From positions 16,430,001 to 16,494,000 of the forward strand of contig OU612065.1 of assembly GCA_914767715.1 (NCBI GenBank): DNA of 64,000 bases, in the 5' to 3' direction. The notes below the pieces were generated by a model, which did no database searches, was not told the DNA's origin, and worked only from the letters and a program-made list of their open reading frames with translations. Each line of letters opens with the position of its first letter. Position 1 is the stretch's first letter. The translations under genes and the position numbers were made by a program. Of this stretch, positions 1-27,200 are shown in pieces. The stretch is from Membranipora membranacea (Eukaryota; Bryozoa; Gymnolaemata; Cheilostomatida; Membraniporidae).

Positions 1-39
1 TCTGTAACATGATTCAATAATTTCCAGTCCATAACTTAC

Positions 40-14946
<14,907 letters not shown>

Positions 14947-16156
14947 GTTAGGGAGTATTAGTAGTCCAGAAACTGCTGCAGTAAAAACTGTGTCACAAAC
15001 TTGTGTTACGATACAGACACAAGCGGAGTTAGAAGCGGTGTGTACAATTTGATTTCCAGCTTCAACCTTAGGCTGGTAAACTTATTCGTCACTGTTCGCT
15101 ATCCAGTAGGGATTTGAACTTTACGTGATATTTCAGAATCTTTTTGTAAGAATATTATGCAAACATGACTTTGTTGCTCTTCAGCGCATTTAGTTTGAAG
15201 AGTGGCATTATTATTTGGTGTTATATTCAAATATCACACCATACCCGACAGAATAATGGCCATTATAATGTCTTCTCAGTCAATGACTTCAATATGGCAG
15301 CTCATCTTTGATTGGAGCATCTCTAAGCTTCAAAAATCACACCCCATGAATCCCTCTGTTTTCCGCACATTATAAGGTTGTGCAATTAGGCTGAGATGAT
15401 TTCAAATCTGCATGAACAGTAAACAAATGTAACCCTGACTTTAAAACAAAGGTTCTATCCAAAAAGCTGCAATCAAAGTGAGCCACAATTCGCCTCAAAC
15501 CCTGTCAAAAGTGACAAACCTAAATCACCAGACGTCTAAGGTTGAAAGCTGGGATTGTAGATGCGAACGCTGCTTGTCGATTATAAGCAATGAATGATGT
15601 TGGGAAGGAACACATATTGGACTTTTATTGTAGTAGAAGAAAATTAAACCCTTGTCCATGTTTGGTGTTACATAAGAGATCAACATTTCAATCAGGAGAC
15701 ATTAGCAGCGCTCCTGCAGGGTTAGAATATGAAATAGAGCCCGGACTACGCTGGCAAATTAGTCACAATGTTTGAACAGCCAACATGTCAACTCTTCAAG
15801 TGCCATTAGCCGGACCCACTTGAGAGGTTTATACTGATACTCACCCGATACTATTTAGAACTGTAATTGTGTATCCAGATGAACATCACGTCACTCACGG
15901 AAATATGTTTTCACCATGTTATTTAATCAATGATCAAGGCAGCAGGGAAACATGCCCAATACCTTAGCGTATAGTTTATGTCAGATTTCAAAGTACTCTA
16001 GTTAGAAGGTGAGTAGATCACTATTGTTTTTGGGTTGTACTAGGCCAAGAATCCTTATCAGTAGTCGCCCAATAAGACCACAGAATTTATGAGATAACGG
16101 CTACCGTACCACTAAATATCAGCATTAGAAAAGACAATATTAGCTGCCAGACTCAC

Positions 16157-17708
16157 CTTCCAAAGTCACCGCCTCATACTTGTTTGCAATTTCCCTCAAC
16201 AACAGGCTAATGAACGTTATTTAATAAGCTACGGAATTAAATTTTCAATCTTGTTTGCTGTAAGCGACATAAAAATAATAAAATTATTGCACATTTTTGT
16301 TCCTGTAGCAGATTACTTTAATTCAAAATCGAACATAATCTGTAATTGAACTGCAGCAGACATTTCTCAATCGTTTGGCTTGCTTGGTGAACATACTATA
16401 CGTCATTCTAAATAAGATTACTAAGCAATTTAGAATTTTAGGCTCCAGCACTTGAAGCTACCCTATAGGTTAGCAGTAAGCTACCAGTGCGTAGGACTAT
16501 GTTGTATTTTGAGAAACAACACGCTAAAGGCCAAGCATTGACCAAGGACTAATCATTTTGTATTTTGTTTGTTATTTGAAAACTTTATTTTAATTTTTGT
16601 TCGTCATTTTGTCTCGGCTTCATCAAATAAGATGTGTTATATAATCTAGATGGCTTCAGGGGAAACTACCTGTTAACGCAGCTCAAACAACAGGAGTTGT
16701 TATCCTTTTTTAATAAGAAGGAGGTTAACCTCAGAATTCTGTCTAAATTGAGAAAAAAAAAACCTGTTTCGTGTTCTAGACTATTCTTAGTTTGACCTGC
16801 ATGAAATAAACAGCTAAGCGACCAGGCAGACAGCAGTGGATGATAGTGAAGCATACCTTGTTTCGTGTCTGCGATGGTGCTCTTTCTGTTTAGTTTGTCT
16901 TCGATCTTTGCAGAGAGTTGGTCGATGGCAGTGGTTAGAGTGTGAGTCTCATGTAATGTGATGACCTCAACAGAAGCGACAGCAGCACTTGGAGGATGTG
17001 ACACGGCCCCAGCTCCAGATTTCCGGCCTGTTCTCTGTTTCTGCATATCTCTGTCTGTACTGGCTGCCCCTTCAGGGTTACTGTTATCTAAAGCAGTTTT
17101 CTTGTTTGCTTCAGCCTGGCTTGAAGAGAGGCCAAGTTGTCTTTCAGTTTCTGATTGATTCTTGCCCGAGGAGTCTGGAGATTGTAGGTCTGAAATCCCA
17201 TCTCCTCCATCCCTGGCAAAGTGGGAGAGAGAAATGGAAGGATAACTCCAATAATACATTTGGTTCTATCTATTGACAGGTACTGCTAAATACGAGTATT
17301 TATATGCTTATGATACTACCTCATGTTCGAGCTTCACAAAGTTGAAATAAGTGATAGAAAAAGGTTTCACCAGTCCGGGAACTTTCCTTTTGACAACATA
17401 TCACACATCGTGTATGTTTGAGGTGTCTGTGCTTTTAAATTTTAAATGAAACCATTTATACCATTATTTATCATCAGAGTGTGCAAAATATGCTCTCCTT
17501 TGTTGTAGGTCGTTTTGAGGAAATTTCCATACAATATTGTTGCATAATTTCTGGCATTTGTTGGAAAACATTCACACTGAATATTTGATGAAATAGAGAG
17601 CATCTTAATGAGGCGTTCAAATTTAACCCAAAATCAAGAATGAAGCTGATACAGGTAAAAATTAAATTACACATTATTTCAGGAAATAATTCAGCAGAAA
17701 ACTTACAT
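16157..17708 (-). CDS. Unrecognised short gene, start codon split by an intron (partial model)
   Basis: Exon 16857-17212 encodes about 118 residues, low-complexity and Ser/Gln/Ala-rich at first (DGISDLQSPDSSGKNQ). It becomes helical at the end (HTLTTAIDQLSAKIEDKLNR). An upstream segment ending at 17707 before GTAAGT supplies AT, and the next exon begins with G, so the initiator ATG would be formed across the junction. An in-frame TGA lies just upstream in the 5' exon. A further open segment, 16157-16206 (LLLREIANKYEAVTLEG), looks coding but its phase does not match the donor at 16857, so an intermediate small exon is missing or it is not part of the gene. A possible last exon near 15690-15715 is weaker still. 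No family is recognised; the C-terminal part may be a coiled coil. Confidence 0.5.
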
Positions 17709-18274
17709 ATTGACTGCACCGGTTACTTCAGCTATTCTTGAGAGGAAATTCACACGTCAACTGCAGTCTGCGATTGTCAAACAAAATGCAGTTTATTGAA
17801 ACAAAGCACAGGTACTTAGAGAACTATGGAGTTCATTTTTATCATTTTATTGCAGCCAATTCATTATCTGTATTCGAGAGCATTTCAATTGACATCTAAG
17901 CCAAGGTTTCAGAAGCACCCAGTTCATTTTTAAACGGGCAACGGATAAAAACTGTCACACAGTCACTGATAAAAATGTGGTCACCAGCCGCAAGGATGTC
18001 ATAAAATCATTTGTTAAAATTATTAAGAGTTTGACACAACACTGCACTGGATTTTCAGAGGGTATGATGTAAACAATTAGCGCTAGTTGCACTTGAGTTT
18101 ATCTAAAATCTAAAAGTTGATACTGGGTTTAGTTGTGAGTCATTTGCATTCCTCACAGTGAGCTTTCACGCTGATTTTCCTTTATCTGAGAGTCAGTGCT
18201 GCGATGGAAATCACAAAGTCTTAACCTTCAGGGCATAGTGAAATATGAGTTGAGTACATATTATGTAACTATCA

Positions 18275-20430
18275 TTATTTTTTCTTCATTCTTGACACCA
18301 TTTCTTTTTTTGAGCCTTTGTAAGTTTGGCTCGCTAGCGTGGGAATCTCTGAATTAATTGTGCAAGATGTGGAGCTTTTAGGGTTGCGTCTGCCATACTG
18401 AAGCTTGCTAGCATAAGATGACTGGCGACATCTATCAGGTTTTAGGGGCATACTTCCTTTTCGCTGTGGTCGCATTTCAGGTACATTGTTGATTGCAACA
18501 GCAATCACACAAGCCTCGTTCTGGTATGCACGCTGTCTTCGCTGTCTCCTTGACTTGACCACTTCCCACCCAGCATCACCATCATCTGTTACAACACTTG
18601 TCGGCTTCTCTTCATCGTGGTGTGCAGAATACTGCGCTGTATGGGGTAAAGAGCCATAATCTGAAGATTGTCGAGAGGGCTCTATGCTATCAACAGGAGA
18701 TACATCAGCTGCTGCACTCTTATTGTTGGGTTGTTTATTTGACTGCTGTAATTGTGTCACCACTGGTTGTGGTCTATTTTGTTTTTTTCTCTGGCGCCTA
18801 CTTTTATTCGGACTTTTGATTCCAGCTGCAGTAATCTCCTGTTTATCTAATGCTTTGATAGTTAGGGAGCAATCATTAAATCTGTGTATAAGCTTATCCA
18901 GTCTGGAGTAGATCGACAAGGTCTTCTGGTGTAGCAAATCAGCCTCGCTCTCAGAAAGAGATTCTATTGTGTTAAGAGTTATGTTACTACGAACAGGGGA
19001 GAGATAACTCTCTGTGTTGCAGCCAGTCGAACAGGTTGAAACTTTTTCAAGCTCCTGATTTCCAGGACGAATCGCATTTAAATCTGCACTTACTGATTTT
19101 GACTCTTTCCTCACACGCTTATTATGCTTTTTTATAAGCACCTCATTTTGATGTTTAGAGATCGCGTCTAGCATGCTTTGTTGGTACTCTTCCTCCACTA
19201 TATCAAGTTCCTCCTCATATAGCTGTTTTAGCTTCTGTTCTCTCTTCCTATAGCACTGCTGCTGCCTCTCAAGCTGACTCTCAAGCCAGGAAATCCTACG
19301 TTTATAAGAATCATGCCCTTTTCCCACCTCATCATAAAGCTGAGTTGATAACATATCAGTAGCAATGACAGTCTGCTTAGATGAGGGACACTCTGAAGTT
19401 GAGCTGATGTTATGGTCGCTGCCGTGTGCCCCACTATTCTCTAATAATGGTGACTGTGCAGCAGTTTCCAACATCGTGGAAAGTGTCATAGATTGACATT
19501 GATCACCTACTCCAAACAAAGAAAGATTGTCACCTGTGCTAGGGTTCAGATCTGTCCTTAAACGCTCGTAATTCTCGTCAATTGAGATCATGGGATACTC
19601 AAGGATGTAGCACTCCATGACTGAAGACTAAGGGAAACTAAGGAGTAATAGTAACTGCTGGTTTCACTATCAAAGCTTTTTATTGTGGTCGCCATGTGTT
19701 GCATCGTGGATGGCACAATGCGCACGAGAACGCTCAGTTACCCAATAGTGAGCAACATAACATAAAGATTAACAATCAGATTATTTTTCAACACATCACA
19801 CACTATGCTAAAGTCTGTCATGTCAGGCAAGGTATTCTGGAGAATTGTATAATGATGTTGAATATCATTCATAATATTATATTGTAAATATATATGATAA
19901 TGATATCCATAACCTGCAAGCATAATAAATACATACTGTGTTCATTTTTCATATGTGACCATTCATTCATACCTGGAATTTCTAGTTCTTTTCCCTCCGT
20001 TTTCTGTGAACTAGGCTTTTGCAGAGAGATGGCGTTGTTCCAATCACTTCCTTGTCTTTGTGACCTAAAAGTGATAAAAAAAAATTGTTCTATCAATCAA
20101 ATCAATGACCAAGCAATGTGATAGCTACGTATGACCTTTATATGACTGAGTTATAAAAGTGTTAGCAATGTGGACCCTACAGCTAATTTCCTGACGTTTT
20201 AAATGTCACCAGTACAGCATCATAAGAATGTTGTTTGATCACAGCTAACTTCCATATTCATCCAAGACGATGCAATGGGATCTCGTTTTCAAAAACTAAC
20301 AACGACCCTAACTCATTGCAATTATAGATTTTCCCACAAATAAGAGTAGAAGGTCAGTGTGTTAAAAATGGCGACAGATATAATAATAATTCTAACCTCA
20401 GGTGGGGCCCGGCACCATTTGTCTGTAGCG
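18275..20430 (-). CDS. Unrecognised coiled-coil/basic protein (5' end not found)
   Basis: Three exons join in frame: 20397-20430 (34 bases), 19973-20064 (92) and 18275-19620 (1346), ending at a stop at 18275. The visible product is about 490 residues. An ATG at 19618, two bases inside the large exon, could also start a 447-residue protein. Features in order: a short coiled coil (ISWLESQLERQQQCYRKREQ, then KLKQLYEEELDIVEEEYQQ), a basic patch (KKHNKRVRKES), a second helical part (SEADLLHQKTLSIYSRLDKL), a Lys/Arg-rich stretch (KSRRQRKKQNRP), low-complexity Gln/Asn, and GWEVVKSRRQRRQR near the C-terminus, which ends in KKK. The GW-plus-basic motif is loosely like a segment of SCAPER, but not enough for a name. 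A nuclear or RNA-linked role would be a guess from composition only. Confidence 0.5.
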
Positions 20431-21223
20431 CTGAAGATTTACTTCTTGTCCTTTCTCTGCGCACAACAAAATGCCTGCAAAACTAGCAAGATGAAAATTA
20501 TAGAACAAATAAGAGACATACCAACTAAATTTGATTGTGCAGTAAAGAATAAAATGTGTCACTAAATTTATAATGTATCAGGCATATGGCCTTATTCAAT
20601 ATTATCTTATAAACAAAATCTGTTTTAAAAGGATTCACTTATGTCATCTCTTTATTTATCATTTCGTATCAAAAATATAATCAATAGGAAAATAAAAAGA
20701 TATAGAATATAGATTATGATATGGATAGAGTATTTTGGTATTAATGAAAATACCATGCCTTACTTTTGGGTCGCCTTGTCCCATACTCACCGGCTATTTA
20801 GAGACAGCAAGAGACCTGGATTCATGGAACAATGCATAGTTAATGCATGTTATGGCAGATAGCAGCACTGTCTCCAAAAACCCTCAATGAAAGCTAGAGA
20901 TATCATTGCTTACAATTGTGCCATTTTTCGACTGACTTCTCATATGAGTATAACAGATAATGATAACACTATTACCAAATATACTAGATAGCCATTACTA
21001 GTACAATGATAACTCTGGTCCATACAATTAATATCTCGCGTCAGTGTGAATAGAACTGATTGTGATAAAAAAGAAAAAAAATTCAGAAACAACTAAAATT
21101 AAAATGTGTATCAGTCGAATGAAAGGTATGCCAATAAAGTTAAAAAAAATAAAAAAAATCAGTCGGTAGTCAAAATATGGAGATAATCCTTGACACCACA
21201 AGTGACATCACAAGTTCTCACAA

Positions 21224-24200
21224 CTAGTTGAAATGATCTCTGTTGCAATGGTTGTTTATGAACTCTGCATCACCGACTACCTCACACATCGGGCACTGTA
21301 TCATATTACTCTGTAACAAAAAGCACAATATTTATTATTATAATTATAATAACAACGCATGATCTAATGAGAAAAAAGGTACATGAATGGGAAACCAAGC
21401 CAAAACTTGTGGTATGTAAATTTTATTTGATGTGTTCATATGCCGTATAGGTACTGACCTGAGGTCGATTAGTAGGCTGCTCCTCTCCCACTGCTCCCTC
21501 TGTAAAAAGAGAAAGTTGTATAGGCTAAAAAAAGGGGCATAATAAATTATGATGAAAACGATAGTGTATTCCAAAGCTATTTTGCAACAGCTTGACAAGG
21601 CAGGATATCCAAAGCCCTAACTGATGATTGGTTAGACGCAACGCTGAGTATTGAGAGCTATAATTATAGTCTCTGACAACGAGTACCCCCAGGATAGCTC
21701 ATAATTTCTAACCCTGACATATAGGGGCTATCTATATGTGACGACACTCCCAGGAGCCTCAATGAAATGAGGAAATGTTTGTGAGGAGATAAAAGGACTG
21801 AAATACACAAAGCTGGCTTTATAGTCAAGTGAGCAGCATGACTATGGTGTACATTCATATTTCTACCAATTGTGGTAAATGCAGCTAACCCACCTGGATG
21901 TACCAGTTGAAACCTTACCTGCAATAGCTGGCTGTGGTGGAATGTATGGTGGGGCTGCATGAGTGGCTACAGTATGTCTGATGTTCTGGGAATTCAGTTC
22001 TCCTATTTGTGTTCTAAGACGACCCATTTCACCATCTTTTGTTGCCATTTCCTGTTTTAGCTGAGTGACGATTCCATTCAAATTGTTAACTTGCTGTGTT
22101 TTTCTGGCCAAGTCAAGGTCTTGCCTGTTTTTAGCATCCCTTAATTGCGCAGCCTGAAAATCAAACACCAACATATGAAATATCATCATAATCAACATGG
22201 TTCAAAACTCAGGACTCAGTGGGGAAGGGGCGCAATGTGAGATATTTTTTGCCAGATTCTCGTTATGTCATCACTAATCCTTAGATTTTTAAGTATTTCC
22301 ATTACGCAAATCTGCTTCCAATTCATTCACTCAGAAATTGAATAGTTCTATAAAACAGTGAATGATTTTGGAACAGGGCAGGCAGACATTTCTCATCCGA
22401 GCAAAGAATGTTGAGTGAATGTTTTTGGCAATTTTCAATTTGAAGACCTCCTTCCCTCCACCCTTTCTTTCTACTATACTGGTAGCACAGTACAAGAAAC
22501 CACAACAACTTTCGTACTAGGACTGCAATCTGAACCATTTCTTTTTAAAGGATATTCCACAATGGATGATGAAACTGATAATTTCATTTACACTGAATAT
22601 TTTTTGTACATATTTTTCCATCAGATTTTTGTTTTTTATATAAGCTATCATCAGGAGCAACTATACATCTGCATCTTGTGACAATGTCACAAAGCACAGA
22701 TTTTTGGTTGTTCCCAATCTGATGAATAAATCTGTCCGAAAAATCTGACGGGAAAATCTGTATGAAAAGCTTAAGTTTATGGTATGGAGCAGTATGGAAC
22801 GCGGAACACACCATTGATAGAATAATCTAAAATTCAGCAATCATAGGAAGATTCACCATTAGACAATGTACTGAGAAAACCTATCTATTACCTCTTGCAT
22901 TTGAGCATCAGTTTTTTTCTTTTCATCCCTGAGTTTGTCTTTCAGTTCCATACTTTCCTGAATCAGCCCTGGGACTTCATCACCAACCGACTGCTCCAGT
23001 TTAGAGATTTGTGACTGCAAATCTTCAATCTTGTGACCTTTGGCCTGCGCATCAAGATCTGATGTTTGCTTTTGAGCAGTTATAGTCTGCAGCTGCTGGG
23101 TGGCTGTCGTTAGCTGCTGTCTGATCATCTTGATCTCCCCTTCTATCTGAAAACACAGATAGAGTTTATGATAAAGTTGGAGTAGACCCAGTTTGGTCCA
23201 TTTGCCTGCATTCGGAGTTGCTGGAATGCAGGCAAACTGAATCTAACTTGATCTAATGTGTGCGGGTTTTATCAGCTTTGGGTGTGCTACTATAAGTTTC
23301 GCTATTGATAAAATTGTTCTGCTAAGTATAAGTTATAAATTCCTCTTCCTATAAAATGTTTCATAATTTCTTAAAACAGCATACAATGAAATTTAAAAAA
23401 AAATCAACTTACTCTTATAATTTATTATGCGAATTCAATAATCTTGACTCAGGTTGCAAAGTGTAATTTCATGGAAACTTTCAACTTGTAGGGTAAACGT
23501 CATAGGTAACATGTCTATATTCTTCACCTCAAACATTAGGCCTGGTCATGCGGCTACTGTATCAAATAAAGTGGCCGCGTGACAAGCCTACTCAAACATA
23601 CCTTGACTTTGTCTTGTTTGCCAACTTGCAGTTGCTGCTCTGTTGTTAATCTAAGTCTTTGAACTTCCTGTAGCTGCTGCTCTGCTTTGACTTTCTTCTG
23701 AGATAAATCATTAGCATTCTGCTTCCAGCTGTCCAGGGCTTCTTGTAACTCAGTGACCCGCCCTTTGAGAGTGTGATTCTCTTGTTTAACCGGGAGAAAC
23801 TCTCTCATCTTGCTGGTGCAATCACCGATTTTTCTACAAAAAGAACAAATAATACATCAGCTTTGAATAAGCTGGCAGCGCTAACTTCCTTTCTACCATT
23901 TTAAAAAAATTTTCAGGCTTTATCTTTCTGAGGACTGTATTTAGTTTTAGTGTAGCTTTGTCATGGAATTTAAGCAACAGAGTCAGTTTCATTCACAGCT
24001 TTTATCATACTAAAACTACCTGTGAACTTGAAATGTTTGTTTAATCAATATGTTCAATGGTTTAGTGTTAGGGTTGCTATGTGCTTTTGGTGGTTTTTTT
24101 GGTGTTTTTTTTACATGCCAAGCGCAGATCAAGTACCATTTACCTGTTAACAGTAGTTGGTAGAGTTCATGGTATCAACTAAATGTAAGGCGGTGGTAGG

Positions 24201-27200
24201 ATCAGAGCAGGTTTCGAAGCGCCTTTTGACAATTTTGAACAGCAGCACAAATTTTGAACTAGGAACAACTTTGATAGTCAAATCATAACAAAAAAATACA
24301 TACGGTTTCCAATCACATGAATGGGTATGGTATGTTGGTCAACCTATCACCTTTGTTAAATTTTAGTAACTTGGACAATTAATTGAGAAGCCAGTGGCTG
24401 GGTCTTCTGGTGGGTTAGATTTTTGCTACAATCTGCAGACCTACACTAAACCCCCAGCCATTCATCAGCCAAATGGTATATCTAAAGAGATACACCCAAA
24501 GCAAGTGGCACAACAATTTTTCAAGATATGACTTTCATCACTATCAAAAATTATCTCCCCATAATATAATCATTATATATGTAGGCAAAAAGTGGGACGC
24601 TGTTTAACATTAAAAGTATTGTGGCCAAACAGCCATATGCGCATGCCTCACATGCAGTGGGAGAAACATATCACTCACACTCGTTATTATACACACATCA
24701 CCAAATAGGAGATGAAAAGAATCACTTTGGATCGATGATTCATTGAGCTTCTATTTAGCTTCTATTACCTCCAAGATCGAGTCTTGGGGAGATAATTGAA
24801 ATATCCCGCAGCCAAGATTTGGTGTTCAGCAAACTTAGTCAGAAATCTGTGATCATCCCTAACCTGAAGAACCCCGCAGTCTGAAGCTTCTCCTTTGTAA
24901 CTACCATAAACATATTTATATGTTTATGGTAACTATGATCAAAGCAACAGACTACTGGGGCAGCTGACATCCCGTATAGATAGTGAAACATATGACAAGA
25001 GAAGTGCCTTACCCAAGTAATGCCTGTTTTACCGCAAGGAGGCTTTCATTTTGCCTGCAAAAAAGTGCCAAAACTCTATTTGACCAGAATACCAAAGTGT
25101 CACACCTACTTTTTGCGGTTAAACTAATTGAAGTTAAGAAAAATTGTTTTGTAGAATGAAAAAAATGGTGTCTGTGTTTCTTTTGGACAATGTGGCAAAG
25201 TGAACCTACCTAAGAAGGATATCATTAGTTGACTTCAGATTACAATGAAGGGGTATAGCTACCTCACATTAACATGTGCACTTACCTTCTCAGTTCATTA
25301 TTCACCTGAACGATGTTCTGATAATCACTGTAAAAAAGGAGTGACTAAATGAAATGTTCACAAACATTCGATATCATCATGTTGTAATTAGTACAACAAA
25401 ACAAAAACTCATCCAACTCTACATTATCATTTTCTCTCTGTGACCAACTAATCTTATAGCACTACTTTCCTGTAAGCTGTCAGGATGCTTAGCTCTGTGA
25501 GAAAATAATATGTAGAAGAATCTGCTTCAGAGTATGGTTATTTATTTTGCCTGCTGACCTGATCGATAGTGCTTAAAAAGTCTTTGAACGTTGGATGCAC
25601 TAGTGATCATGGAACTCGATTACTATTTTTAACCATATTATCAGGTTGGCACAGGACCTCAACATGTAATGTTTCATTTGATCAAATTGAAGAGAGAAAC
25701 AGTTATGTTTTGGTGAATGTTTAATAACTCACCCTTCTAGTTTCGTTCCCTCTTTCACTTTTTCACTGCAAATAAGAAAACTTCACCATCATCACAAAAG
25801 ATGATTCACAAGATGAATTATGTGTCAAAAGTCAAGGCGCAAAATGAGGAACCACTATTCGAAAATTTGAAATCCCTTGCCTAATAAGAAGTATCATACA
25901 CCATATCGTCAAACTACTGTAACTGTTACAGGAAATTCAGCCAGCAAAGAATAGCAAACACTCAGTTTAGTTTTGTTCAGTTTATTTGAGGGATTTCTCT
26001 ATTCAATCGCAATTTAATTTTGCTCCTTGGTTTACTTAGTGGAACATGGAGATTACAGATTGTACAGATGAGTTGTTGGTCAGTCCTCACTATGATTGGG
26101 ATAGAGCTGGTTATTCAATTATAATGAGATGTTTGATCCGAAACAAATATCATGTCAGAGCTTTGAGTCAGAGATTGATGGAAAGTGAATTAGTGATCAC
26201 GTCTATACTATTTTACATGCACTGGGAGAAATGTTATTTTCGAAAAAAACTAGCACATGTATAAATTTCTTTTCCAGTGCTATGGTGTGGGACATGATCA
26301 CAAATTCTTTAAGTGACTACCATAGCAAAGCAGTGATTTTAGTATGATATTATCAGCATTAGGTTTGAAAGAGTGAGTAAGAAGTGAGTAGAGGTTGTAG
26401 AATCATAAAAAAAAAACCATATAAGCTTATAAGCATATAAACAAAGATCGAGCTTTACCTCTGCAAGTAGGCGTTAGCCGATTCCAAACTCTCCTTTTCA
26501 CTAAAAAATTAATGCATGAGGAAAAGCTGTTACGAGTTACATTCCATGGGGGCCACATTTTCAAAAAACCGTAGTGAATGTAGAGAGAAAAGAATTCTGA
26601 TGTGTTTGAAAAGTTAGTGTATCCTCACCACCAAGAGAAAAGAGAAGACCCAACAGAAAAGAATTGACAGCTGCTGTCTTAGATTAAGTCAGAAATCTGA
26701 GTGTTTTCAGGACCAACCCACTTACCTGCTGATAGTCTGTTTTTCTTGCTCAACAGCACTGAAAACATAAAAAGAATACAGACAATAAAGAACAATGTCA
26801 CGTTGTTGTACAAATAAACATTCTACTTGACCTACGAAATGTAAAATTTGAGATGGGGAGTTGGCAACATAGAAAAGAAAAGACAGCATTATCCTACAGC
26901 GTTGGATGAGAAACATCAACCATCAACCATGACACTATTATAAGCAGCAATATCATGCGCAAACAACCGCAGGCTCACTATGAATAGGTTTGTACTTACC
27001 GTAATCTATCCTCCAAAGTTTGGATTTTGCTGGTCAAAGAGCTCTTTTCTTGTGCATGCTGTAAAAATAGTATCGATAATTTCTACCAGGGAGCACATTG
27101 TGCTATTGGTGTATTGGCTATGTCAAGAACTGCGCAACCCTTAACCCCTCAATTTTGTAGCAAACCATTGTTCAAGGAAAGCATAGACAGAACAAAGAAA

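Noticed and set aside
15680-15715. Possible last exon for the unrecognised gene at 16-17.7 kb
   Set aside because: The phase fits only the doubtful 16157-16206 segment, and no poly(A) signal supports it.
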